From: Nocardiopsis ansamitocini
GTDB lineage: Bacteria; Actinomycetota; Actinomycetes; Streptosporangiales; Streptosporangiaceae
DNA: 64,000 nucleotides
Direction: 5' to 3'
NCBI RefSeq assembly: GCF_030268225.1
Contig: NZ_BSQG01000007.1
Span: 158,359 to 222,358, forward strand
A program made the position numbers and the translations under genes. Below the pieces are notes generated by a model. The model was not told the DNA's origin. It saw only the letters and a list, made by a program, of their open reading frames with translations, and searched no databases. Of this stretch, positions 9,144-16,562 are shown piece after piece. Within the stretch, counting starts at the first letter, position 1, and each line of letters begins with the position of its first letter.

Positions 9144-9475
9144 GTGCTCCCCGCGCACGCGGGGATGGTCCTGCCCCTGATGTCTCGGAGATAGTCCGCG
9201 TACGGTGCTCCCCGCGCACGCGGGGATGGTCCGTTCCATTTGCGGGCCACGGCCACGGGTACCTGGTGCTCCCCGCGCACGCGGGGATGGTCCCTACGGC
9301 GACGGGATCAACAACTCCGTGGAGGGGTGCTCCCCGCGCACGCGGGGATGGTCCGCCCCGCAGGCATCGCCTGCGGGGCTTTGTCGTGTGCTCCCCGCGC
9401 ACGCGGGGATGGACCGCCGTTTTGCATTGTCGCCTTTAGCGGTCTGCGTGAGCCCCGCGCACGCGGGGACGGACC
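9144..9475 (+). CRISPR. Short type I-E-like CRISPR array, 6 repeats and 5 spacers
   Basis: The 28-bp repeat begins GTGCTCCCCGCGCACG, contains the CCCCGCGCACGCGGGG hairpin and ends GATGGTCC, the form common in actinomycete I-E systems. Repeats start at 9144, 9205, 9266, 9327, 9388 and 9448. The first four are identical; the fifth has ATGGACC and the sixth has GTGAGCCCC and ACGGACC, so decay marks the leader-distal end. Spacers are 33, 33, 33, 33 and 32 bases. No cas gene is in the window, so the array depends on cas genes elsewhere or is inactive. The plus strand should be transcribed, with GATGGTCC as the crRNA 5' handle. Confidence 0.96.
9355..9383 (+). other. Self-complementary fourth spacer resembling an intrinsic terminator
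   Basis: Spacer 4 contains GCCCCGCAGGC (9355-9365), loop ATC, and GCCTGCGGGGC (9369-9379), a perfect 11-bp stem, followed by TTTGT. This is the shape of a rho-independent terminator. It may have been acquired from a terminator of a phage or plasmid. If formed in the transcript it could stop it before the last two repeats or fold the crRNA guide on itself. Confidence 0.8.
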
Positions 9476-9728
9476 GAGCGTGTCTATGTTCGTCACCGTT
9501 GTACGCATCGCCCGAGCACTGGACGTCCCGGTGCGGGGGTGTTGTGGAACGAGGAGGACAGCGGCTCCGACGAGGAGCACACCCGCAGCCCACCCGGCAG
9601 CGGGACCATGCCGGGATGGGGGCTTACAAGAACGTCCCGACCAAAGACGTTCGTTCCGGCTGTTCGGCGTGCTCCTGGGCAGTACCGGGGTGTGCGCAGC
9701 CGCCGGTCCGAGCGAAGGGACGTCCACC

Positions 9729-10820
9729 ATGTCCGATGAGGGTTCCGGCGCGACCCCGCAGCCGCCGCCCGCGACACTGCGCAAGTGGCGTCGCCTGCTT
9801 GCCAACGAGCGCGAGGCCGCTCGTGGATACCGCGAACTGGCATCGCGCCGTACCGGTGAGGAGCGCGACATCCTGCTGGGGCTGGCCGCGGCCGAGCAGC
9901 GCCACGTCGCCCACTGGGAGGGCCTGCTGGGCGAGCATGTCGGACCGCCGCGTCGCGGCAGCCCCCAGACCCGGGTGCTCACCTTCCTCGCCCGCCATTT
10001 CGGCTGGGTCTTCGTGCTCGCACTCATGCAGCAGGCGGAGGCGCGCCCCCTTTACGAAGGCGACGCCGACGCGCCCGCCGCCATGGCGGCCGACGAGCGC
10101 ATCCACGGTGAGGTCGTGCGCGGGTTGGCCGCGCGCGGGCGCACACGGATGTCGGGGACGCTTCGTGCCGCGGTCTTCGGCGCCAACGACGGCCTGGTCA
10201 GCAATATCTCGCTGGTGCTGGGGGTCATCGGTGGGGGAGCGAGCCCCCAGACCGTGCTGCTGACCGGGATGTCGGGGCTGCTGGCCGGGGCGCTGTCCAT
10301 GGCCGCGGGGGAGTTCATCTCGGTGAATTCTCAGCGTGAACTGCTGGCGGCCTCCGACCCCGACGGTCGGGCGCGGGAGTCGGTGGTCCACCTCGACGTC
10401 GACGCCAACGAACTCGCGCTGGTGTATCGGGCCCGGGGGATGTCCGCCGACGAGGCACATGCCCACGCCGATGCCGTGCTGCGGCAGGGCGCGTCCGCCC
10501 CCGCGTCCGCCGAACCGGTCCGCGAACGGGGCACCGACGCCGTGGGAAGCGGCCTGGGCGCCGCGGCGTCCAGTTTCGCGTTCTTCGCCACCGGTGCGCT
10601 CATCCCGGTCCTGCCGTTCCTGTTCGGGGCGGGCGGGGTGACCGCTGTGGTCGTCGCCGGCGTGCTCACCGGCTCCGCGTTGATGCTGACCGGAGGGGTG
10701 GTGGGGGTGCTCTCGGGGGCGCCGCCGTTGTGGCGGGCGCTGCGCCAACTGGTGATCGGCGCGGCCGCCGCGACCGCCACCTACCTGCTCGGGCTGGCGT
10801 TCGGCGCCGTGACCGGGTGA
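9729..10820 (+). CDS. VIT1/CCC1-family iron-manganese transporter with N-terminal ferritin-like domain
   Basis: 363 residues. The first 140 residues are a ferritin-like (rubrerythrin-type) helical domain with metal-ligand candidates in NEREAARGY, AAAEQRHVAHWE and ADERIHGEV. The rest is a VIT1/CCC1 membrane domain: AAVFGANDGLVSNISLVLGV, GLLAGALSMAAGEFISVNSQREL, then three hydrophobic helices at the C terminus (FATGALIPVLPFLF, VVVAGVLTGSALML, LVIGAAAATATYLLGLAFG). Such fusions occur in bacteria and are thought to sense or deliver iron for efflux. ATG at 9729 has AAGGGA 8 bases upstream; longer frames run back into the CRISPR array and are artefacts. Alone on the plus strand. Confidence 0.9.
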   Translation: MSDEGSGATPQPPPATLRKWRRLLANEREAARGYRELASRRTGEERDILLGLAAAEQRHVAHWEGLLGEHVGPPRRGSPQTRVLTFLARHFGWVFVLALMQQAEARPLYEGDADAPAAMAADERIHGEVVRGLAARGRTRMSGTLRAAVFGANDGLVSNISLVLGVIGGGASPQTVLLTGMSGLLAGALSMAAGEFISVNSQRELLAASDPDGRARESVVHLDVDANELALVYRARGMSADEAHAHADAVLRQGASAPASAEPVRERGTDAVGSGLGAAASSFAFFATGALIPVLPFLFGAGGVTAVVVAGVLTGSALMLTGGVVGVLSGAPPLWRALRQLVIGAAAATATYLLGLAFGAVTG

Positions 10821-11203
10821 GGGAGGAACAGGACAGGGGCGCAGCACTCAGCCGCCCCGGCCGGGGGCGCCTGCCGACACGGCACCGTGGGGACCGCGAG
10901 CGAGGGGAGGCCGGCCAAGCCGAACAGTGAACCCGGTCCGCCCGGACCGGGCCGAACCCGTAGGCGGCGAACATCACCACCCCCGCTCCCTCCGAGCCCA
11001 GGCCCGCGAACGAGGTCACGGGCGCCCGCGCCTCCTCGCCCGCGACCTCTTGCCGACGCGATCGACCGCGCCTGCCGTCGGGCCGGTTGGCGCGGGTTCG
11101 TGAGGGTGGACTCACCGGGAGTGCCGGGGCGATGCCCGAAACAGTGGGCATACCGGAGATGATGGACTTCTCCGCTGTCTTTCCCGTCTGCGAGGCTTTT
11201 CCC
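10821..11203. other. Intergenic region without a supported gene
   Basis: 383 GC-rich bases between the VIT1 gene and the STAS gene. In-frame ATG codons at 11132 and 11159 would extend the STAS protein but lack ribosome sites. The long minus-strand frame across this region and the STAS gene is a shadow. No clear promoter or terminator is visible. Confidence 0.5.
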
Positions 11204-11578
11204 ATGAGACCGCCCTACGACCTGCCCCCGCTGCCGGTGTCGACCGTTCAGGGATGCAGCGTGGTCACCCTGCCAGCGGACATCGACATGCTGGTGCGCG
11301 ACCACATCACCGCCACCCTGCACCAGGTGCTCCAGGAGGGGCCCGCCGCGATGGTCATCGACATGACCGCCACGTCCTTCTGCGACTCCGCCGGGATCTC
11401 GGTGTTCATGAGCGCCTACCGGCGTGCCCGCGAGGCCGACGTGGGCCTGCACCTGGCCATCGCCAACCCCCGGGTGCGCAGGGTCTTCCACCTCGCCGGG
11501 ATCGACCTCGTCACAGCCATCCACGCCACTCTCGACGAGGCGGTTCACGCCGCGCGTACCGCCTCGGGCCGGCCCTGA
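11204..11578 (+). CDS. STAS-domain anti-anti-sigma factor
   Basis: 124 residues with a single STAS domain: CSVVTLPADIDMLVRDHIT, then AAMVIDMTATSFCDSAGISVFMSAYRRA, in which S58-like serine of the CDSAGI segment is the phosphorylation site of SpoIIAA/RsbV proteins, and VRRVFHLAGIDLV. ATG at 11204 is preceded by GAGG at 8 bases. In the partner-switch scheme a HATPase_c kinase phosphorylates this serine and a PP2C phosphatase removes it. It could be served by the kinase and phosphatases at 5.3-8.7 kb; that link is inferred. Confidence 0.88.
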   Translation: MRPPYDLPPLPVSTVQGCSVVTLPADIDMLVRDHITATLHQVLQEGPAAMVIDMTATSFCDSAGISVFMSAYRRAREADVGLHLAIANPRVRRVFHLAGIDLVTAIHATLDEAVHAARTASGRP

Positions 11579-11715
11579 GCGTTCTTCCGGGGGCGGCCCG
11601 GCCGCCCGAACCGGCGCTTCGCGCCCCTCGTCGAGCAGGTCGCGCAGGTATCGACGAGCCTTCCGCCCGCCACGGCATTCGATACCTTCACTCAAGGCAC
11701 CCCCTCACCGATAAA

Positions 11716-11730
11716 TTAGGGTAGCCTAAC
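11716..11730 (+). promoter_or_regulatory. Candidate iron box (DmdR/IdeR-type operator)
   Basis: TTAGGGTAGCCTAAC, within AAATTAGGGTAGCCTAACTTT, is an inverted repeat that closely matches the actinobacterial DtxR/IdeR/DmdR1 iron-box pattern (TTAGGTTAGGCTNACCTAA). It lies 24 bases before a leader ORF start and about 100 before the ABC exporter genes, in a locally AT-rich promoter. Expected effect: repression when ferrous iron is plentiful. Confidence 0.8.
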
Positions 11731-11754
11731 TTTGTTTTGAGTGTCAGGAGTTTC

Positions 11755-11838
11755 ATGACCGAGTCGCAGGCGCCCGCTGCCACCGGTGCGGCCCCGGCCC
11801 GCCCCCCGAAACACGAGACCCGCCCCCATGTCGGTTGA
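11755..11838 (+). CDS. Possible 27-residue leader ORF ahead of the ABC exporter
   Basis: ATG at 11755 follows GTCAGGAG (4 bases spacing), the best ribosome site in this promoter region. The frame encodes 27 residues beginning MTESQAPAATGAAPARPPKH and stops with TGA at 11836-11838, 8 bases inside the exporter gene that starts at 11828. Composition is Ala/Pro-rich with no signal peptide. It may couple translation to the downstream gene, whose own ribosome site is weak. It could also be an artefact of the GC-rich sequence. Confidence 0.45.
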   Translation: MTESQAPAATGAAPARPPKHETRPHVG

Positions 11839-13549
11839 CGCCCGGCCCCCCGGGGGCGGTGGCCGCCTGCTGCGCCGTGCGCTGGCCAGGAACCGCGGCC
11901 GTCTCGCCGTCGGTGTCACCGGCGCCTCCGGTCACCAGGCCGCAGAAGCGATGGTGCCGGTTGCGATCGGCCTGATCATCGACCGCGCCGTCGCCACCGG
12001 TGACCTTTTCGCACTCGCCCTCTCCCTGGTCGGTCTGGTGGTCCTGTTCACCTTCCTGACCATGGCCTGGCGCTTCGGAGCCCGCTCGCTGGTCGCCGCC
12101 ATCCAGCGCGAGGCCCACCTGCTGCGGGTCGAGGCCGCGGGCCGCATGGTCGACCCCCGAAGGCAGCAGACCGGGAAGCTCTCCGGCGAACTCCTCAGCA
12201 TCGCCACCTCCGACGCCGACCGGATGTCCCGGCTGCTGCACTTCGTACCGGCCTTCGTCTCCGGTCTGGTCGCCCTTGCCGTCGCCGCGGTTGCGCTGCT
12301 GCGCATCGACACCGCCCTGGGGCTCGCCGTACTCGTGGGGGTTCCTCTTCTGGTCGTGGCCGTGCAGCTCCTGGGGCCGCTGCTCACCCGGAGGGCCGCC
12401 CTCCAACAGGCGGCCACCGCCGAGACCACGGCGCTGGCCACCGACCTGATTCGCGGAATCTCCGCATTGCGCGGGATCGGGGCCGAGCACAACGCAGCCC
12501 TGCGCTACCGCGACTCCAGCGGTGCCGCCCTGCGCAGCACCCTGCGGGCAGCCGCCCCCACCGGCGCCTACCACGGCGCAACCATCGCGGGCGGCGGTCT
12601 GCTCCTCGCGGGGGTCGCCGCACTCGCGGGATGGGCGGCCCTACAGGGCCGGATCAGCATCGGAGAGCTGGTGGCCGTCGTCGGCCTGGCCCAGTTCATC
12701 ACCGAACCGGTACGCGAACTCGGTCTGTGCGGCCAGGGGATCGCCCTGTGTCGCGCCTCGGCGCGTCGGCTGGCGATGGTGTTCGACGCCGGTTTCCGGC
12801 TCGCCCCCGGAGAGCTCGACGTCAAAGGCACGGGCCGAGTGGAACTGCGCGGGGTGCACTACCGGTCGCTGCGCGGGATCGACCTGGAGTTGCAGCCGGG
12901 GGAGATGCTCGGTGTGGTCAGTTACGACCCTGCCGACGCCCAGGCACTGGCGGCGTTGCTGGCCGGTCGGGTCCCGCCCCGGGAACGTGAAGGCGAGATC
13001 CTCTTCGACGGGGTCCCGCTGGAGCGGATCTCCCTGGACGCGGCCCGCCGCGCCGTCCTCGTGGAACCGCACGAGGTCGACCTGTTCGAGGGGTCACTGC
13101 GCTCCAACGTGCTGGTCGGGGCTCCCGAGAGCACAGAGGACGCCCTCGATTCGGCGCTGCGCGCCTCCGCCGGGAACGAGGCCGTCAGTGCCCATCCCGA
13201 CGGCCTCGACCACCGGATCACCGACCGCGGCACGGTCCTCTCGGGTGGCCAGCGCCAACGGTTGGGCCTTGCCCGAGCGTTGGTCGCCCGCCCGTCGGTG
13301 CTGGTGCTCGACGAGCCCACGACGGCGGTCGACGCCATGACCGAGGAAAGCATCGCCGAAGGGCTGCGGCTGGCCCGGCACGGTGCCGAGGCCGACGCGG
13401 CCTACGGAACGATCGTGCTGACCAGCAGCCCCGCGCTCCTGGCCCGCGCCGATCGGGTGCTGGTGGTCGCGGGGGGAGCCGTCGTCGGTGAAGGCACGCA
13501 CGCCGAACTCGCCGGCGATCCCGACTACCGAAAGGCGGTGCTGCGATGA
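11828..13549 (+). CDS. ABC exporter half-transporter A (membrane + ATPase; Walker A lost)
   Basis: 573 residues: six-helix transmembrane domain (about 20-315) then nucleotide-binding domain (about 335-570). The signature LSGGQRQRLGLARAL (about 471) and Walker B VLVLDEPT (about 491) are intact, but the Walker A position (about 360) reads GVVSYDPADAQ, with no glycine-rich GKS/T. This half cannot hold ATP in the normal way and must pair with another subunit; the next gene supplies the complement. Start ATG 11828 (MSVDARPP) is inside the leader ORF, suggesting coupling. The iron box implies expression in iron shortage, so siderophore export is a reasonable but unproven role. Confidence 0.87.
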   Translation: MSVDARPPGGGGRLLRRALARNRGRLAVGVTGASGHQAAEAMVPVAIGLIIDRAVATGDLFALALSLVGLVVLFTFLTMAWRFGARSLVAAIQREAHLLRVEAAGRMVDPRRQQTGKLSGELLSIATSDADRMSRLLHFVPAFVSGLVALAVAAVALLRIDTALGLAVLVGVPLLVVAVQLLGPLLTRRAALQQAATAETTALATDLIRGISALRGIGAEHNAALRYRDSSGAALRSTLRAAAPTGAYHGATIAGGGLLLAGVAALAGWAALQGRISIGELVAVVGLAQFITEPVRELGLCGQGIALCRASARRLAMVFDAGFRLAPGELDVKGTGRVELRGVHYRSLRGIDLELQPGEMLGVVSYDPADAQALAALLAGRVPPREREGEILFDGVPLERISLDAARRAVLVEPHEVDLFEGSLRSNVLVGAPESTEDALDSALRASAGNEAVSAHPDGLDHRITDRGTVLSGGQRQRLGLARALVARPSVLVLDEPTTAVDAMTEESIAEGLRLARHGAEADAAYGTIVLTSSPALLARADRVLVVAGGAVVGEGTHAELAGDPDYRKAVLR

Positions 13550-15381
13550 CGGTCGACACGCAACGACCACGGGAGGCGGCAGCACCGGCTGCGCACCGGC
13601 TGCTTCCGATCGCCTCGGCGCGGGAGACACTGGCCCTCGTCCTGGCCGAGCTGGGGCAGGCCAGGAGCGGCGCGCTGGCGGCCCTGTCGCTGTCCGTGGC
13701 CGCCAACGCCTGCCTGTTGGTCGCCCCCTGGGTCCTGGGCCTCCTGGTCGACGCCGTGACCCAGGGAACGACGGGTGTCCAGGTCGCGTCCTTCGCCGTG
13801 ATCATCGCCGTGGCCGCCGTTGTGGGCGGTGTGCTCACCTCGGTGGCGTTCACCCTGGTCGCGCGCACGGGGGAGACCGTCCTGGCCCGGCTCCGGGAGC
13901 GGGTGGTCGAACGTACCCTTCGGTTGCCGGCCCCCACCCTCGCCCGGTTGAGCGCGGGCGACCTGCTCTCCCGGGTCGGGGACGACGTCTCCGTGGTCAG
14001 CGAGACCGTGCGGGAGAAGGTCCCGTTCATCCTGTCCGCGCTGATCACGGTGGTACTCACCATGGGCGGTCTGTTCGCCCTGGACTGGCGTCTGGGGCTG
14101 GCCGGCATGTGCTCGCTGCCCGTCTACGTGTGGTCCCTGCGCTGGTACCTGCCGCGTTCTGCCCCGCTCTACGCCCAGGAGCGCGCTGCCATGGGCGAGC
14201 GGGCCCAGGCGCTGGTGGGATCGCTGCACGGAGTGGAGACGGTGCACGCCTACCGGTTGCACGACCGACGCCTGAGCTTGGTGAACGAGCGCTCCACCGC
14301 AGCGATGAACACGACCGTCCGGGTGTTCAGGCTCTTCACCCGGTTCGCCGGTGGAATGAACATGGCCGAGTGCGTCGGTCTGGCGGCCATCGTCACGGTG
14401 GGGTTCTGGCTGGTCGGCGCCGACCTGGTGACGGTGGGGGCGACCACCGCGGCCGCGCTCTACTTCCACCGCCTCTTCGGGCCGCTGGGCGCGATCATGC
14501 TCACCTTCAACGACGTGCAGTCGGCGGGGGTCAGCCTGGCCCGGATGGCCGGGGTGGCGCTACTGCCCGAGCCGGAGGCCCCGGCCGACCCCGTACGGCC
14601 GGGCGACGCCGGCGTCGAGATCCGTGGAGTCGCCCACCGCTACGACGACGGCCCGGTCGTGCTCGACGGGGTCACGTTGCACATCGCCCCCGGTGAGCGG
14701 GTGGCCCTCGTCGGAAGCAGCGGTGCCGGAAAGACCACCCTGGCTTCCGTGGTCGTGGGGCTCATCGCCCCGACCGAGGGAACGGTACTGCTGGGCGGGG
14801 TACCCGTCGAGCGGCTCCACCCCGATGTCATGCGGCGGCACCTGGCGCTGATCAGCCAGGAGTCGCACGTGTTCGCCGGAACGTTCGCCGACAACGTCCG
14901 GCTGGCGGCACCGGAGGCCACCGAAACGCAGGTGCTCGAAGCGTTGGACACGGTCGGGGCCCGCGACTGGGCGCTCGCGTTGCCCGACGGCGTGGCCACC
15001 GTGGTCGGGGAGAGCGGACTGCGGTTGACGGCACACCAGGCGCAGCACCTCGCGCTGGCGCGCCTGGTACTCGCCGACCCCGCCGTGGCGGTGCTGGACG
15101 AGGCCAGTGCGGAGGCCGGGAGCGCGGGTGCCCGCGATCTCGAACGTGCTGCCACAGCCGCCACCCGGGGACGAACGACCCTGGTGGTCGCCCACCGGCT
15201 TCCCCAGGCGGTGGAGGCCGACCGGATCGTGGTGCTCGAAGGAGGACGGATCGTCGAGGTCGGCCCGCACGCCGAACTGGTGGCCCGTGGCGGCCGTTAC
15301 GCCGCGTTGTGGAGGGCCTGGCAGGACGGCGGTTGTGACGCCAACGATCCCGACGAGCGGCTGTCGGCCGCCGACGCCTGA
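13546..15381 (+). CDS. ABC exporter half-transporter B (signature motif lost)
   Basis: 611 residues, same membrane-plus-ATPase plan. Walker A is perfect (VGSSGAGKTTL, about 390) and Walker B is VAVLDEAS (about 515), but the signature position reads LTAHQAQHLALARL instead of LSGGQ. Its defects are the mirror image of subunit A: subunit B supplies Walker A and subunit A supplies LSGGQ for one good site, leaving the other site doubly broken. ATG at 13546 overlaps the preceding stop (ATGA), giving equal production. Membrane domain contains LLVAPWVLGLLVDAV and AAIVTVGFWLVGADLV helices. Confidence 0.9.
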   Translation: MTVDTQRPREAAAPAAHRLLPIASARETLALVLAELGQARSGALAALSLSVAANACLLVAPWVLGLLVDAVTQGTTGVQVASFAVIIAVAAVVGGVLTSVAFTLVARTGETVLARLRERVVERTLRLPAPTLARLSAGDLLSRVGDDVSVVSETVREKVPFILSALITVVLTMGGLFALDWRLGLAGMCSLPVYVWSLRWYLPRSAPLYAQERAAMGERAQALVGSLHGVETVHAYRLHDRRLSLVNERSTAAMNTTVRVFRLFTRFAGGMNMAECVGLAAIVTVGFWLVGADLVTVGATTAAALYFHRLFGPLGAIMLTFNDVQSAGVSLARMAGVALLPEPEAPADPVRPGDAGVEIRGVAHRYDDGPVVLDGVTLHIAPGERVALVGSSGAGKTTLASVVVGLIAPTEGTVLLGGVPVERLHPDVMRRHLALISQESHVFAGTFADNVRLAAPEATETQVLEALDTVGARDWALALPDGVATVVGESGLRLTAHQAQHLALARLVLADPAVAVLDEASAEAGSAGARDLERAATAATRGRTTLVVAHRLPQAVEADRIVVLEGGRIVEVGPHAELVARGGRYAALWRAWQDGGCDANDPDERLSAADA

Positions 15382-16048
15382 GGCGGGGCGCCCGGAACCG
15401 GGGGCGGGAACCGTGTGCGGTCCCGGCTCCGTCCGGTCCGTCGGCGCGAGGACCGGACGAATTCCCGCGCATCCGCGACCGGCGCCCGGGGCCCTTCCCC
15501 CGGCGGCGTCGTAGGGCGGACGTCGTGGGTCCGTCGACCGTCGAAGCGGGCCCGGACGGGGCGGTGCGGCCGGCGCTGCACGGAGGGGGCCCGGGTGCGG
15601 TTCCGGGGTGTACGGGCAGCCCGAAACCGATCGGTCGGGTGCGGTCTGCCCGCGGTTGGGCCGCCCGGGGCTCTTGCCCGTGGGCGAGGCGCGGGCGGTC
15701 CACTGGTCGCGGCATTGCCTGCGCTTCACCTTTGGGCCCGGCACGGTCCGGGACAGGGGAAGCGAGAAGGGAAGCCCAGCAGCGGATCGGGCGCGATCGC
15801 GCAAAAGTCCTGTTCGTCGCCGTGCATTTGATGGCGGGGTTGACCAACGGCACCCCAACGACGGCAATTATTACTTTCGGTCGCTCAGCGGGTTTGCAGG
15901 GTTAGCGTCCGTCTCTGAGGGTCATGGGACCTATTAGCCATTCATTCACCGGTGATCGTCTTCGGGTCGCTTCGGCAGAGCTGGGGGTCCGGGAGGCGTA
16001 GAACGCAATGGCAGACAGTTACACCGCCAGAGAAAGGAAGTATCAGCA
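15382..16048. other. Long intergenic region before the Gly/Tyr-rich gene
   Basis: 667 bases. The first 400 are extremely GC-rich with only shadow frames. From about 15830 the sequence becomes mixed (CAATTATTACTTTCGG, ACCTATTAGCCATTCATTC), which suits a promoter of the small secreted protein. I see no terminator with a T run after the ABC genes. The size suggests a long untranslated region or a missed RNA; nothing specific can be called. Confidence 0.5.
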
Positions 16049-16300
16049 ATGAGCCGCAAGACTCTGGCCCGCATCGCCTTCACCGCTGTCGCTGTTCCGG
16101 CGCTGGCCTTTGGAGCTCCGGCGCTGGCCCTGGCCGACAGCTACTACAACGCGAACTACACCTCGGCAGGGTACGACGGGGCGTTCTCCGGGAGCGTGAG
16201 CTCCTACGCCAACAGTGGCTACTACTACGGTCACGGCTACTACGGCAACGGCTACTACGGCAACGGCTACTACGGTGGCGGTTACGACTACTGGTACTAA
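16049..16300 (+). CDS. Small secreted Gly/Tyr-rich protein
   Basis: 83 residues. A signal peptide is plain: basic MSRKTLAR, hydrophobic IAFTAVAVPALAFGAPALA, cleavage expected after ALA. The mature part of about 54 residues is dominated by Tyr, Gly, Ser and Asn and ends in repeats of GYYGN (SGYYYGHGYYGNGYYGN...). No cysteine. ATG with AAGGA 11 bases upstream and a DNA repeat that matches the peptide repeat. No family recognised; the composition recalls structural, adhesive or aggregation-prone surface proteins. It stands as a single gene flanked by long non-coding stretches. Confidence 0.8.
   Translation: MSRKTLARIAFTAVAVPALAFGAPALALADSYYNANYTSAGYDGAFSGSVSSYANSGYYYGHGYYGNGYYGNGYYGGGYDYWY
16235..16279 (+). 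repeat. 15-bp tandem repeat encoding GYYGN
   Basis: GGCTACTACGGCAAC occurs at 16235-16249 and 16250-16264, and GGCTACTACGGTGGC at 16265-16279. The in-frame units suggest growth of the protein by slippage or unequal exchange. Confidence 0.9.
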
Positions 16301-16322
16301 ACGCACGAGCCTGAGGCCGAGG

Positions 16323-16345
16323 CCGCGACCCTTCGGGGGCCGCGG
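16323..16345 (+). terminator. Hairpin after the Gly/Tyr-rich gene
   Basis: CCGCGACCC, tetraloop TTCG, GGGGCCGCGG: an 8-bp stem interrupted by one small internal loop, 23 bases after the stop codon. No T run follows, as is common in high-GC actinomycetes. Confidence 0.55.
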
Positions 16346-16562
16346 TCTCCCCTGTGTCCCGGGTGTTGCGCCATGGGCGCCGCCCGGTTTCCAGATCGCC
16401 CCGCTTCCCCCTCCTGCCCCTGTCGACGGGGTCGGGGCTCGGAGGGTCCGCAGCAGCCATGAAAAGACATTTCCCCCAAAGTAATTAATTGGCTACTTTC
16501 TGTTGTCATCGGTGGCAGGATTGGCATTCCGAACAGGGGTGCGCAGAACTGCGGGGGAACCG

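Noticed and set aside
9205..9728. Open frames extending the VIT1 protein upstream
   Set aside because: They translate CRISPR repeats (CSPRTRGWS-type repeats) and have no ribosome site; the ATG at 9729 does.
10781..11695. 304-residue minus-strand open frame across the STAS gene
   Set aside because: Low-complexity composition and overlap with a well supported STAS domain; a GC-rich shadow.
15525..15905. 126-residue frame in the 15.4-16.0 kb gap
   Set aside because: No start signal, skewed composition and competing frames in all phases; no recognisable domain.
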